Below, in pieces: positions 54,935 to 64,000 of a DNA stretch of 64,000 bases (within the stretch, counting starts at the first letter, position 1; each line of letters begins with the position of its first letter). Under the pieces are notes generated by a model. The model was not told the origin of the DNA and searched no databases. It saw only the letters and a list, made by a program, of their open reading frames with translations. Both the position numbers and the translations under genes were made by a program. Source of the stretch: Mesobacillus subterraneus (lineage in GTDB: Bacteria; Bacillota; Bacilli; Bacillales; Cytobacillaceae); contig NZ_RSFW01000034.1 of assembly GCF_003937825.1 (NCBI RefSeq), forward strand, positions 1 through 64,000, written 5' to 3'.

Positions 54935-56026
54935 TCAACTGATTATGCTTTTTTCCAAAAGTTTGGGCTTCGCGAAGATCATTCGGCCGGCGGATGTCTG
55001 AAGCACGCTTGTGACCAGCACATCAATCCGCTTACCGATATAATCACGGCCTTCCTCGACGACAATCATCGTACCGTCATCAAGATAGGCAATACCCTGG
55101 TTGTGTTCCTTGCCATCCTTGATCACCTGGATGTTCAGCTCTTCGCCTGGCAGGACAACCGGTTTTACCGCATTGGCCAAATCGTTGATATTCAGCACGG
55201 CAACCTTCTGTAATTCACATACCTTGTTCAGGTTGAAATCATTGGTCACAACGACTCCATTTGTCAGCTTTGCCAGCTTGACAAGCTTGCTGTCCACTTC
55301 CTGGATATCATCAAAATCGCCCTCGTAAATCTCGACCTTAATCTTCAATTCCTTCTGAATGCGGTTAAGGATGTCCAAACCGCGTCGGCCGCGATTCCTC
55401 TTAAGCACATCGGACGAATCAGCAATATGCTGCAGTTCCTCCAGCACAAATTGCGGGATAACGATCACGCCCTCAAGAAATCCTGTCTGGCAAATATCGG
55501 CGATTCTTCCGTCGATGATTACGCTCGTATCAAGAATCTTCCACTGTCTGGGACGTTCTTCTTTTTCCGGCTCTTCTTCACTGCTCTTTTTCTTCCCTTT
55601 TGAAAATAACCCTAAAAGTTCATCACGCTTCTTAAACCCTACCTGGAAACCAAGGTAACCAAATAATAGGGTAAGGAGTGTCGGTGCAACAGTATTCACA
55701 ACCGGCACCTGGATCGCGTTAAGCGCAAACCCGACCAAAAAGGCCACCAGCAAGCCAAAGAAAAGGCCGACGCTGCCGAATAGAACATCTGTAATTGGGG
55801 CTTTGATCAACGATTCTTCCGCCCACCTCACAAAATTGGTCACAGGATCTACAGCCCAAAAAGTAAGAAGATAAAAAATAAGTGCGCCCAAAACAGCAGT
55901 TACATAAGGATTATTGATGAGAGTCATGTCCCCCGCGTTCATTAAAGATAATAAATCAGGAATTAAGAATATACCAAGCGTTCCCCCAATGATCAGGAAG
56001 CAGGCTTGAATGATACGTCTTAACAT
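54935..56026 (-). CDS. yacL: YacL, membrane protein with PIN and TRAM domains
   Basis: 363 residues. Four N-terminal membrane helices (about 5-125), then a PIN nuclease-like domain with acidic residues in [14 protein letters not shown] and [11 protein letters not shown], and a C-terminal TRAM RNA-binding domain. Conserved in Firmicutes beside disA; precise function not settled. RBS AAGGAGGTG. The gap to disA (56027-56384) has a possible ECF-sigma promoter and the disA terminator. Confidence 0.93.
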   Translation of the reverse strand: MLRRIIQACFLIIGGTLGIFLIPDLLSLMNAGDMTLINNPYVTAVLGALIFYLLTFWAVDPVTNFVRWAEESLIKAPITDVLFGSVGLFFGLLVAFLVGFALNAIQVPVVNTVAPTLLTLLFGYLGFQVGFKKRDELLGLFSKGKKKSSEEEPEKEERPRQWKILDTSVIIDGRIADICQTGFLEGVIVIPQFVLEELQHIADSSDVLKRNRGRRGLDILNRIQKELKIKVEIYEGDFDDIQEVDSKLVKLAKLTNGVVVTNDFNLNKVCELQKVAVLNINDLANAVKPVVLPGEELNIQVIKDGKEHNQGIAYLDDGTMIVVEEGRDYIGKRIDVLVTSVLQTSAGRMIFAKPKLLEKSIIS

Positions 56027-56175
56027 CCTTTCACCTCCTTTTACTCATTATAAACAACTTCCATATTTTGAAACCCTGCATTTTGAAACAATTTTTCTAA
56101 GACTCTTTTCGTACAATTCCAATCAGAAAACAGACTCTCCTAAAAACAAAGCCTTTTAATCTACACAAAGGATTA

Positions 56176-56202
56176 TACGATTCAACCCGTGAAAAGGTTG
56201 CG
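56176..56202 (-). promoter_or_regulatory. Possible ECF-sigma-type promoter of yacL
   Basis: CGCAAC (56202-56197), then 17 bp, then CGTA (56179-56176) with TATAAT overlapping. It resembles the TGAAAC-N16-CGTA/C pattern of sigma-W/M promoters; a poor sigma-A reading exists too. Confidence 0.35.
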
Positions 56203-56361
56203 TATTTGTCCAAATTAATCGGCTCTTTTTTATCAATACTGCCGCAAAAAACAGAAAGCAGTTTGAGTATTTGCAAACGCTAAAGCTACAAGATTGCCAT
56301 ACTCCATATAGGGAAAAAACTTATCTTAAAAGTAGCACCGGGCCATAGTAGTGTCAAATAA

Positions 56362-56402
56362 AAGCAGGCCGCCAATGTTTGGGATTAGATTTGGCGGTCT
56401 GC
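56362..56402 (-). terminator. Terminator of radA-disA
   Basis: GCAGACCGCCAA / TTGGCGGCCTGC around about 16 bases, followed by TTTTATTTG; the 5' arm includes the final codons of disA. Confidence 0.85.
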
Positions 56403-57458
56403 CATCAGCTGGTCCCTTATCAGCTTGAATCCTTCTTTGATTTTGCGGGCCCTTACTTCGCCTATGCCTTCGACGTCGTCCAATTCATCCACAGTGGCCG
56501 CAATCATGTTCGTGAACTTTCCAAACCGCTGGATCAGGTTTTCGATGATGATCATCGGCAGACGCGGGATCTTGTTCAGCATCCGGTAGCCTCTTGGGTA
56601 AATGAATTCATCCATGTGGACATACCCCTGGCGGCCAAGCAATTTCAGGATGGTCGAATCCTCTATCACTCCCGACCTCGACAGCTCCTGGAAACGTCCC
56701 ATCACATCCTCAGCCTTTACCTCGGCATCTGCCGAATAATCCTTGATGACCAGCAGCGCTTCTTTTTCCATCTCTGATAAGAGCTCCTGCATTTGCAGCC
56801 GGATCAAACGGCCTTCCATTCCCAGTTCACTCAGATACGTCAAAAGTTCCTTCTTGATCCTCAGAACCATTTCAAACCGGTGAATCACCTGCAGCAAGTC
56901 ATTATACGTAACAAGGTCCTCAAACTCGAGGATTCCAAGATTGGTGATTCCCTGCTCAAGTACGACCTTGTACTTCTCAAGCGTCTGGATGGCCTGGTTG
57001 GCCTTCGTTAAAATCACGCCGATGTCCTTCAAGGCATAACGCAGGTTCCCCTGGTACAGAGTGATGACATTCCTTCGCTGCGAAATCGCAATCACGAGCG
57101 CTTTTGTCTGCCTCGCAACTCTTTCCGCGGTCCTGTGCCTCATTCCTGTCTCGGTCGAAGGAACACTGGAATCAGGCGCAAGCTGAGCATTGGCAAATAA
57201 AATTTTGCTGCCAGTATCGTTCAGGATAATCGCTCCGTCCATCTTCGCCAGTTCATATAAAAAGCTAGGACTGAACCTGCAGTTAATCTCAAAACCGCCA
57301 TCCACAAGGCTTTTCACTTTTTCATTGTAACCAAACACGATCAGCCCGCCTGTATTGGCGCGGAGAACATTATCAATCCCATCCCTCAGCGGTGTGCCAG
57401 GAGCGATAAATTGAAGGATTTCACCCAGTTCCTTTTCTTCCAGTTCTTTCTGATCCAA
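56385..57458 (-). CDS. disA: DisA, diadenylate cyclase and DNA integrity scanner
   Basis: 357 residues. The DAC domain shows DGAIILND (74-81) and RHRTAER (107-113). A helical spine and C-terminal helix-hairpin-helix DNA-binding part ([22 protein letters not shown]) follow. Makes c-di-AMP and halts when bound to branched DNA. The start is TTG with GGGGGTTGAAGGA upstream, 4 bases after radA. Confidence 0.96.
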   Translation of the reverse strand: MDQKELEEKELGEILQFIAPGTPLRDGIDNVLRANTGGLIVFGYNEKVKSLVDGGFEINCRFSPSFLYELAKMDGAIILNDTGSKILFANAQLAPDSSVPSTETGMRHRTAERVARQTKALVIAISQRRNVITLYQGNLRYALKDIGVILTKANQAIQTLEKYKVVLEQGITNLGILEFEDLVTYNDLLQVIHRFEMVLRIKKELLTYLSELGMEGRLIRLQMQELLSEMEKEALLVIKDYSADAEVKAEDVMGRFQELSRSGVIEDSTILKLLGRQGYVHMDEFIYPRGYRMLNKIPRLPMIIIENLIQRFGKFTNMIAATVDELDDVEGIGEVRARKIKEGFKLIRDQLMADRQI

Positions 57459-57462
57459 TCCT

Positions 57463-58842
57463 TCAACCCCCTAAGGTGACTTTTAAGGCATGGCTGACAG
57501 ATGATACGCCAATCAGCTCCACTCCCCTTGGAGGAGTCCATCCGCCAAGATTATTTTCCGGTAAAATAATTCTTTCAAAGCCAAGTTTCGCCGCCTCCTG
57601 GACCCTCTGTTCGATCCTTGAGACCCTCCTGACTTCCCCGGTCAAGCCGACCTCGCCGATAATACAGTCTGAAGCACGGGTAGGCTTATCCCTGAAACTG
57701 GAAGCAATGCTCACAGCCACCGCGAGATCAATTGCCGGTTCATCAAGCTTCACGCCGCCGGCAACCTTCAGGTAAGCATCCTGGTTAGCCAAAAGCAGGC
57801 CCACACGCTTTTCGAGGACCGCCATCAACAGCGAGACCCGGTTATGGTCTATTCCCGTAGCCATCCTCCTTGGATTCCCGAAGCTCGTTGGTGAAATCAA
57901 AGCCTGGATCTCCACCAGCACCGGTCTTGTGCCCTCCATTGATGCCACGACCGTCGAGCCGGACGCTCCCTGCGATCTTTCTTCCAAAAAAATCTCCGAA
58001 GGATTCGCCACTTCTTCCAGACCAGCTTCCTTCATCTCGAATATGCCCATTTCATTAGTTGAGCCAAAACGGTTTTTTACTGCCCGCAGAATCCGGTAGG
58101 TATGGTGCCTCTCACCTTCGAAATACAGGACGGTATCAACCATATGTTCGAGCAGCCTTGGACCGGCGATCGAGCCCTCCTTTGTCACATGCCCGACGAT
58201 AAAAATGGCGATTCCCTTTGTCTTGCCAATCCGCATCAGCTCCGCGGTACATTCCCTGACCTGCGAAACACTTCCTGGAGCAGACGTCACCTCGGGATGA
58301 AAAATCGTCTGGATCGAGTCAACGATGACAAAATCCGGATTTGTATTCTCAATCGTCAAGCTGATTTCATGCAGATTCGTTTCAGAATAGACCAGCAGAT
58401 TCTCTGAAGTCACACCAAGGCGATCTGCGCGAAGCTTAGTCTGTCTCATCGACTCCTCACCTGAAATATAAAGGACAGAGTGGGCCTTTTTCGCCAGCTG
58501 GTACGAAACCTGGAGAAGGAGTGTCGACTTTCCAATACCCGGGTCTCCGCCGATCAGGACAAGTGAACCCCTGACAACACCGCCGCCAAGCACCCTATTC
58601 AGTTCATTGAGGTCGGTCGTAATCCGCGGTTCGCTGACCGTTTCAATCGTTGTAATTGGGGTGGCCTTTGCAGCAACACCCGTATTTGCACTATGCGCAA
58701 ATGCTCCTCTTCTCGTTGAACCTGTGCTCTCGACTTCCTCGACCATCTTATTCCATTGTCCGCACCCCGGACATTTCCCCATCCATTTTGGAGATTCATA
58801 GCCGCATTCCTGGCACATGAATTTAGTTTTTCTTTTAGCCAT
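57463..58842 (-). CDS. radA: RadA (Sms), DNA recombination helicase
   Basis: 459 residues. Zinc finger [18 protein letters not shown] (10-27), RecA-like core with Walker [11 protein letters not shown], the RadA-specific KNRFGSTNE and a C-terminal Lon-protease-like domain. It supports branch migration in recombination. It follows the clpC terminator and forms a pair with disA; no clear promoter in 58843-59060. Confidence 0.96.
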   Translation of the reverse strand: MAKRKTKFMCQECGYESPKWMGKCPGCGQWNKMVEEVESTGSTRRGAFAHSANTGVAAKATPITTIETVSEPRITTDLNELNRVLGGGVVRGSLVLIGGDPGIGKSTLLLQVSYQLAKKAHSVLYISGEESMRQTKLRADRLGVTSENLLVYSETNLHEISLTIENTNPDFVIVDSIQTIFHPEVTSAPGSVSQVRECTAELMRIGKTKGIAIFIVGHVTKEGSIAGPRLLEHMVDTVLYFEGERHHTYRILRAVKNRFGSTNEMGIFEMKEAGLEEVANPSEIFLEERSQGASGSTVVASMEGTRPVLVEIQALISPTSFGNPRRMATGIDHNRVSLLMAVLEKRVGLLLANQDAYLKVAGGVKLDEPAIDLAVAVSIASSFRDKPTRASDCIIGEVGLTGEVRRVSRIEQRVQEAAKLGFERIILPENNLGGWTPPRGVELIGVSSVSHALKVTLGG

Positions 58843-59063
58843 GTTCTTTGCCTCGCATCTCTCTGTAAAAAGTAATTACCTTAATAATAATGCCAATCGA
58901 CGAATAATAGAAATGATAGCGACTGAAGGACATATGTAATTTTATCTTCTGTTAAATTATGTTCACATCAGGAAGCCGCAATTCCATTTTTCTGATAAAG
59001 CGGTCCGTTTGGAACCATATAAAAGGGATGTACTTGTAAGTGTGGGTGGTTCGGGATTTTTAG

Positions 59064-59103
59064 TAAAAAAAGGGGTACACGTATTTAGTACGTATACCCC
59101 TTA
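59064..59103 (-). terminator. Terminator of the ctsR-mcsA-mcsB-clpC operon
   Basis: GGGGTATACGT / ACGTGTACCCC with a 7-base loop and seven Ts on the minus strand. Confidence 0.92.
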
Positions 59104-59121
59104 CTGTTAATCATTAAGCAT

Positions 59122-61560
59122 TTAAGCCTGAGCAGATCCTTCTGGCGTCTTGACGACGAACTCACCGTTTTCCACATCAATGACGACATTTTGCCCGGTG
59201 AGGACGGTTCCTTTCAACAATTCCTCAGACAGCTGGTCTTCGATATGCTTCTGGATTGCCCTGCGCAACGGTCTTGCACCGTATTCCGGATCGTAGCCCT
59301 CTTCGGAAATCTTCTCCTTTGCTGCTTCTGTCAGCTCAAGCGTGATTTCCTGTTCCTTCAGACGCTTCACAAGCTGATCTGACATCAACGTAACGATTTC
59401 TTTCAGATGCGGCTTTTCAAGAGCATGGAAGACGATAATTTCATCGATACGGTTCAGGAATTCAGGACGGAATGCCTTTTTCAGCTCTTCCATCACCTTG
59501 CCCTTCATATCCTTGTAATCCTGTGCTCCATCCTGGATATTGAAGCCAACATATTTGTTGCGTTTCAATGCTTCTGCCCCAACATTGGATGTCAGGATCA
59601 TGATCGTATTGCGGAAATCGACTGTACGTCCTTTTGAATCGGTCAATCGGCCGTCTTCAAGGACTTGCAGCAAGATATTGAACACATCCGGGTGTGCTTT
59701 TTCAATCTCATCAAGCAGGATGACCGAATATGGCTTTCTGCGGACCTTTTCAGTCAGCTGGCCGCCCTCATCATATCCAACATACCCTGGAGGTGAACCA
59801 ACAAGACGTGAAGTCGAATGCTTCTCCATGTACTCGGACATATCAACGCGGATCATCGCATCCTCGTCACCAAACATAGATTCAGCCAATGCTCTGGCAA
59901 GCTCCGTCTTCCCCACACCTGTTGGTCCCAGGAAGATGAATGAACCAATCGGACGTTTCGGATCTTTCAAGCCTGCACGAGCACGCCTTACAGCCTTGGC
60001 AACTGCCTTTACGGCTTCCTCCTGGCCAATTACGCGTGAATGCAGGATTTCTTCAAGGTTCAGAAGCTTATCCGTTTCTGTTTGCGCAAGCTTGGATACC
60101 GGAATATTCGTCCAGCTGGACACGACGTTCGCAATATCCTCTACAGTAACTTCACTGTTCTCTTTGCCTTGCTTTTCTTTCCATGACTTCTTCGTATTTT
60201 CAAGCTGCTCTCGAAGGCGTTGCTCCGTATCCCTTAAAGAAGCCGCTTTTTCAAATTCCTGGCTCTGGACAGACGCATCCTTCTCTTTGCGCACTTCTTC
60301 CAGCTTCACCTCAAGCTCCTTAAGGTTCGGCGGAGTGGTATAAGAGCGCAGGCGCACCTTGGAGCCAGCTTCATCGATCAAGTCGATCGCTTTGTCAGGA
60401 AGGAAGCGGTCAGAGATATATCGGTCCGAAAGCTTTACAGCTGCTTCAATCGCTGCATCGGTGATTGATACTCTGTGATGCGCTTCATAACGATCCCTCA
60501 ATCCTTTTAAAATCTGGACCGATTCCTCGGCAGTCGGTTCATCAACCGTGATCGGCTGGAAACGTCTTTCGAGTGCAGCATCTTTTTCGATGTATTTACG
60601 GTATTCATCAAGTGTTGTCGCCCCGATACACTGCAGCTCACCACGAGCAAGTGACGGCTTCAGGATATTGGACGCGTCAATCGCACCCTCAGCTCCGCCG
60701 GCACCAATCAATGTATGCAGCTCATCAATGAAGAGAATGATATTGCCGGCCTGACGGATTTCATCCATTACTTTTTTCAGGCGGTCTTCAAATTCACCAC
60801 GATATTTCGTTCCAGCTACAACTGTTCCCATATCAAGAGTCATGACGCGCTTGTCACGCAGGATTTCCGGTACCTCGTTATTGACGATTTGCTGTGCAAG
60901 ACCCTCAGCAATCGCTGTTTTACCTACACCAGGCTCCCCGATCAAGACCGGGTTGTTCTTCGTCCGGCGGCTCAGCACTTCAATAACTCGCTGGATTTCC
61001 TTGCTTCGGCCAATAACCGGATCAAGGCTGCCTTCCCTGGCAATCGCCGTTAAATCCCTGGCAAGACTGTCAAGCGTTGGAGTATTGGCATTCGCCGTTC
61101 CGCCTCCCTGATGCCCTGATGTCTCGTTGCTGCCAAGAAGCTGGAGTACCTGCTGGCGCGCCTTGTTCAGGCTGACACCCAGGTTATTGAGCACTCTCGC
61201 CGCAACGCCTTCACCCTCGCGGATCAATCCGAGCAGGATATGTTCTGTCCCTACGTATGAGTGGCCCAGCTTCCTTGCTTCATCCATTGAAAGCTCAATG
61301 ACCTTTTTGGCTCTTGGCGTATAGTGGATTGTCTGTGAAGTTTCCTGTCCGCGGCCAATCAGGTTCTCCACTTCCTTCTGGATCTTCTCTGCTCCCAATC
61401 CCAAGCCGTAAAGCGCTTTGGCTGCAATGCCTTCTCCTTCACGCACAAGGCCAAGTAAGATGTGTTCTGTGCCGATATTATTATGTCCGAGGCGGATCGC
61501 CTCTTCCTGTGCGAGTGCCAATACTTTTTGTGCTCTCTCGGTAAATCGTCCAAACATCAT
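59122..61560 (-). CDS. clpC: ClpC, AAA+ unfoldase of ClpCP protease
   Basis: 812 residues. Two N-terminal Clp repeats, AAA domain 1 (GEPGVGKTA), a UVR-type coiled-coil middle domain ([19 protein letters not shown]) used by MecA and McsB, and AAA domain 2 ([10 protein letters not shown]). A ClpP-docking loop VGF-type motif (KYVGFN) is present. It degrades misfolded and arginine-phosphorylated proteins. Confidence 0.97.
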   Translation of the reverse strand: MMFGRFTERAQKVLALAQEEAIRLGHNNIGTEHILLGLVREGEGIAAKALYGLGLGAEKIQKEVENLIGRGQETSQTIHYTPRAKKVIELSMDEARKLGHSYVGTEHILLGLIREGEGVAARVLNNLGVSLNKARQQVLQLLGSNETSGHQGGGTANANTPTLDSLARDLTAIAREGSLDPVIGRSKEIQRVIEVLSRRTKNNPVLIGEPGVGKTAIAEGLAQQIVNNEVPEILRDKRVMTLDMGTVVAGTKYRGEFEDRLKKVMDEIRQAGNIILFIDELHTLIGAGGAEGAIDASNILKPSLARGELQCIGATTLDEYRKYIEKDAALERRFQPITVDEPTAEESVQILKGLRDRYEAHHRVSITDAAIEAAVKLSDRYISDRFLPDKAIDLIDEAGSKVRLRSYTTPPNLKELEVKLEEVRKEKDASVQSQEFEKAASLRDTEQRLREQLENTKKSWKEKQGKENSEVTVEDIANVVSSWTNIPVSKLAQTETDKLLNLEEILHSRVIGQEEAVKAVAKAVRRARAGLKDPKRPIGSFIFLGPTGVGKTELARALAESMFGDEDAMIRVDMSEYMEKHSTSRLVGSPPGYVGYDEGGQLTEKVRRKPYSVILLDEIEKAHPDVFNILLQVLEDGRLTDSKGRTVDFRNTIMILTSNVGAEALKRNKYVGFNIQDGAQDYKDMKGKVMEELKKAFRPEFLNRIDEIIVFHALEKPHLKEIVTLMSDQLVKRLKEQEITLELTEAAKEKISEEGYDPEYGARPLRRAIQKHIEDQLSEELLKGTVLTGQNVVIDVENGEFVVKTPEGSAQA

Positions 61561-61564
61561 AAGA

Positions 61565-62644
61565 TCATCCTCCTGACTCTTCTTTTGTTTCCATTTTCAA
61601 TCGTTCTCTTATTAAAGCAGCTCTGCGGATATCTCTTTCATTCGGTCTTAGCGGACCACCCGCATATTGCTGCAAAAACCCTGGTTGAGTTAAAATCATC
61701 AATTCATTCAGAATCGATTTTGAGATGTTTTCGATAAAGCCCATATCGATTCCAAGTCTTAGATCGGACAGGCAGCGTGCCGCTTCCTTTGTTTCGATAA
61801 TCCGGCTGTTGGCAAGTGTTCCGTATGAACGAAACACTCTGTCTTCTAATTGTATGTTCGAAGTCTTCGCTAATGCTTCCCGCGCCGACCTTTCCTGAGA
61901 TATAATCTGGCTTACGACGCTTTTCAAATCTTCAACAATGTCTTCTTCCGATTTCCCCAGGGTGATCTGGTTGGATATTTGAAAAATATTGCCGAGTGCT
62001 TCACTACCCTCGCCATAAATCCCTCTTACCACCAGCCCAAGCTGGTTAATCGCCGGAACAATCCGGTTCATCTGCTGAGTAAGGACCAAACCAGGAAGAT
62101 GCATCATGACCGATGCCCTGATCCCGGTTCCTGTATTTGTCGGGCAGCTGGTTAAATAGCCAAATTTATCATCAAAAGCATAGTTGACATCCTCTTCAAG
62201 CCAATCATCAATCTTATTGGCTGCTTCCAGGGCCTCACTTAACTGGAAGCCAGGAAATAAACATTGAATCCTGATATGGTCTTCCTCATTGATCATAATG
62301 CTGATCTCTTCGTTTTTAGATAGCAGGACAGCTCCATGCAGAGCATTTTCAGCAAGGTGCGGACTGATCAAGTGCTTTTCAACAAGCACCCTCTTCTGCA
62401 ATGGCGGGATCCCATCCATCTTGACCAGTTCGAGTTTCCCAAAACCCAGAGCCGTTTTTTGTGCACGCTCCATGATAGTGCCAATGACCGCCTCGGCCTC
62501 TCCATTCGTAAACAACGTCGGAAAGTTATATTCATCGAGGTTCCGGGCGAACCGGATGCGAGAGCTGAGGACGATATCTGAATCAGGACCATCATCACTC
62601 ATCCAGGAGCTGACAGCCTGATTGATGAACTTCTCCAATGACAA
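61565..62644 (-). CDS. mcsB: McsB, protein arginine kinase
   Basis: 359 residues with a phosphagen-kinase-like catalytic domain ([37 protein letters not shown]). It phosphorylates arginines of damaged proteins and CtsR, marking them for ClpCP. Its start is close to the mcsA stop (2 bases apart). Confidence 0.97.
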   Translation of the reverse strand: MSLEKFINQAVSSWMSDDGPDSDIVLSSRIRFARNLDEYNFPTLFTNGEAEAVIGTIMERAQKTALGFGKLELVKMDGIPPLQKRVLVEKHLISPHLAENALHGAVLLSKNEEISIMINEEDHIRIQCLFPGFQLSEALEAANKIDDWLEEDVNYAFDDKFGYLTSCPTNTGTGIRASVMMHLPGLVLTQQMNRIVPAINQLGLVVRGIYGEGSEALGNIFQISNQITLGKSEEDIVEDLKSVVSQIISQERSAREALAKTSNIQLEDRVFRSYGTLANSRIIETKEAARCLSDLRLGIDMGFIENISKSILNELMILTQPGFLQQYAGGPLRPNERDIRRAALIRERLKMETKEESGG

Positions 62645-62646
62645 GG

Positions 62647-63192
62647 CTACTCCCCTCCCTCTTGACCCGCTGACAATTTCCTTTCCAGTTCCCTGATATG
62701 GTCCCTGGTCTCGGCAGCTTTTTCAAATTCCTCCTGCGAGATTAAATCTTTCAGAGTTTGCTTTAAATCGTCGATTTGCTTCCTTAAGTGGAGGCCGCCG
62801 CCGATTCTTTTTGGGATTTTCCCATTATGCACCGAATTCCCGCTATGGAGTCTTCGCACGATCGGTGCCAGCTGTTCCCGAAAAGCATCATAGCAAGTCG
62901 CACAGCCAAACCGGCCAACTTTGACAAACTGTGGAAACGTCATCGAGCATTGGGGGCATTGGAGCACTTGCTCCGTTTGAAAAGCTTCGTTCTTCTGCGG
63001 AAAAGCAGGTTCCATATTCAGCAGTCCGGCAAGCAAACTGTTGATCGAAAATGCAGGCCCGTTGTTCATCATAAACATCTCGCCTTTTTCTTGTGCGCAT
63101 TTTTCACACAAATGCATTTCCGTTTTTTCCCCATTTGAAAAATTCGTGAAGTGCAGCGTTGCCGGCCTTTGATTACACTCTTGGCAGATCAT
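62647..63192 (-). CDS. mcsA: McsA, zinc-binding activator of McsB
   Basis: 181 residues. Four CXXC pairs (CQECNQR, CEKCAQE, CPQCS, CATCYDA) and a C-terminal UVR motif ([21 protein letters not shown]). Stimulates McsB and tunes CtsR activity. Confidence 0.96.
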   Translation of the reverse strand: MICQECNQRPATLHFTNFSNGEKTEMHLCEKCAQEKGEMFMMNNGPAFSINSLLAGLLNMEPAFPQKNEAFQTEQVLQCPQCSMTFPQFVKVGRFGCATCYDAFREQLAPIVRRLHSGNSVHNGKIPKRIGGGLHLRKQIDDLKQTLKDLISQEEFEKAAETRDHIRELERKLSAGQEGGE

Positions 63193-63218
63193 GCCCTCAC
63201 CTCTTCATCAGCTTTGAT

Positions 63219-63680
63219 TTATTTATATTTCAACGCCATCAGCATTGCCTTCAACATTCTTGCCCTTAATTCATCCCGTTGCGGGAGTTCGATATACAAG
63301 ACGGACCTGTCAAGAACACTTAGCATGATCTTGGCTTCGCGGTCCGTAACGACATCCTCCTGAACAAGACGATAGATGACATCCTCGGCACTGCTCTGTG
63401 AAATTCGGCTTAGAATCAAAGACAGTAAATCATCAATCAAGTGTGCATGATCATAAGCCTGGACCTTTATGATACGGATATACCCGCCTCCGCCCCGTTT
63501 GCTCTCCACAAGATAACCCCGTTCAATCGTGAACCTTGTATTGATGACATAGTTGATTTGGGACGGTACGCATTGAAATTTATCGGCGATTTCACTTCGC
63601 TTGATTTCAACGATTTCTCGATCGCTCATTTCCAAAACCTGCTTAAGGTAATTTTCTATGATGTCCGATATATTCCTCAC
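63219..63680 (-). CDS. ctsR: CtsR, repressor of class III heat-shock genes
   Basis: 153 residues. Winged helix-turn-helix (EIADKFQCVPSQINYVINTRFTIERGYLVESKRGGGGYIRI) with the temperature-sensing Gly loop. The start is GTG at 63680 after GGGGGAGG; spacing is short (4-5 nt). A longer frame to 63758 would run through the promoter. Autoregulated by the box at 63701. Confidence 0.96.
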   Translation of the reverse strand: MRNISDIIENYLKQVLEMSDREIVEIKRSEIADKFQCVPSQINYVINTRFTIERGYLVESKRGGGGYIRIIKVQAYDHAHLIDDLLSLILSRISQSSAEDVIYRLVQEDVVTDREAKIMLSVLDRSVLYIELPQRDELRARMLKAMLMALKYK

Positions 63681-63700
63681 TAAACCTCCCCCTATCTGAC

Positions 63701-63716
63701 TTTGACTATATTTGAC
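63701..63716 (-). promoter_or_regulatory. CtsR operator
   Basis: Tandem heptads on the minus strand: GTCAAATATAGTCAAA, as in the CtsR consensus RGTCAAA-NAN-RGTCAAA. It sits directly downstream of the -10. Confidence 0.88.
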
Positions 63717-63720
63717 ATTA

Positions 63721-63749
63721 ATTATACAAAAAAATTTTTTTCCTTGCAA
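63721..63749 (-). promoter_or_regulatory. Sigma-A promoter of the ctsR operon
   Basis: -35 TTGCAA (63749-63744), 17-bp A/T spacer, -10 TATAAT (63726-63721). Confidence 0.85.
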
Positions 63750-63821
63750 TTGATGCAATCAGAATTATTTTCGCCAAAATTATGTATGCCAAAACATGAC
63801 AATAGGGGTGTGTTGGCTATT

Positions 63822-63847
63822 ATACCCATTTTAGAATAGGTGGAAAC
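63822..63847 (-). promoter_or_regulatory. Sigma-B promoter of the ctsR operon
   Basis: GTTTCC (63847-63842), 14-bp spacer, GGGTAT (63827-63822), a close match to the general stress consensus GTTTAA-N13-15-GGGTAT. B. subtilis clpC has sigma-A and sigma-B promoters as well. Confidence 0.75.
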
Positions 63848-63893
63848 TCGAAATAAAAAAAGGGTGGGAGATTTTTTCCGGAATCAGGGGGAC

Positions 63894-63965
63894 GGTTCTT
63901 GTGTTTTTGGTTCAATGGTGATGGTTTTTGAGCGTTTTTGGTTCCGGGAAATGGTTTTTGTGTTT
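63894..63965. repeat. Short GGTTTTTG-type direct repeats, about 30-bp period
   Basis: GGTTCTTGTG at 63894, GGTTTTTGAG at 63923 and GGTTTTTGTG at 63953, with GTTTTTGGTTC at 63903 and 63934. No gene is visible from 63848 to 64000. Confidence 0.6.
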
Positions 63966-64000
63966 AAGATATACACTTAAGCTTATGAGGTATGATTTGA

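Overview
The window is chromosomal DNA of a Gram-positive, endospore-forming Bacillaceae bacterium (Bacillus sensu lato). The evidence is the near-complete B. subtilis-like gene order from ctsR to the rRNA operon beside pdaB, sporulation and germination genes (pdaB, kbaA, gerD, cwlD, sigH), the mcsB/clpC/ctsR stress operon, the Zn-type S14, and the type of intergenic repeats. No species can be named from the sequence alone. Almost every gene is on the minus strand. By comparison with B. subtilis the right end is nearer the replication origin, so transcription runs with replication.

Layout from left to right. 1-226: tandem promoters and leader of an rRNA operon that continues leftwards out of the window. 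227-5621: a small conserved protein, then pdaB, kbaA, gerD, salA, cwlD and ybaK. 5676-8960: an accessory block on the plus strand, absent from the B. subtilis order as I recall it: an intracellular subtilisin overlapping an EndA-type nuclease, and a very acidic unknown protein, separated by two arrays of short direct repeats with a period close to 21 bp. 9007-13394: rpsI-rplM with L13 leader, truA, and the ECF transporter energising genes ecfT-ecfA2-ecfA1. 13802-28659: the alpha/spc/S10 ribosomal superoperon from rplQ to rpsJ with rpoA, infA, map, adk and secY. 28660-29481: S10 promoter and leader, a decayed plus-strand gene, short repeats and the tuf terminator. 29482-34205: tuf, fusA, rpsG, rpsL, rplGB. 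34449-45349: rpoC, rpoB, ybxB, rplL, rplJ (with L10 leader), rplA, rplK. 45522-50787: nusG, secE, a frameshifted rpmG, sigH, rae1, rlmB, mrnC, cysS. 50777-53926: cysE with a cysteine T-box, gltX, ispF. 54021-63680: ispD, yacL, disA, radA, clpC, mcsB, mcsA, ctsR, with CtsR, sigma-A and sigma-B control signals at the right end.

Functionally the window makes the translation and transcription machinery (25 intact ribosomal protein genes plus an L7Ae-like protein, RNA polymerase alpha, beta, beta', EF-Tu, EF-G, IF-1, NusG, SecY/SecE), RNA maturation (RlmB, Mini-III, Rae1, TruA), isoprenoid precursors (IspD/IspF), cysteine synthesis and charging, c-di-AMP synthesis and protein quality control. Most of it is standard core genome. 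The less ordinary material is intergenic: helically phased repeat arrays, two families of mobile-looking palindromic repeats with internally deleted copies, a decayed gene, a leader peptide before rpoB, and an A7 frameshift in rpmG. I saw no CRISPR, prophage, insertion sequence or recognisable defence system.
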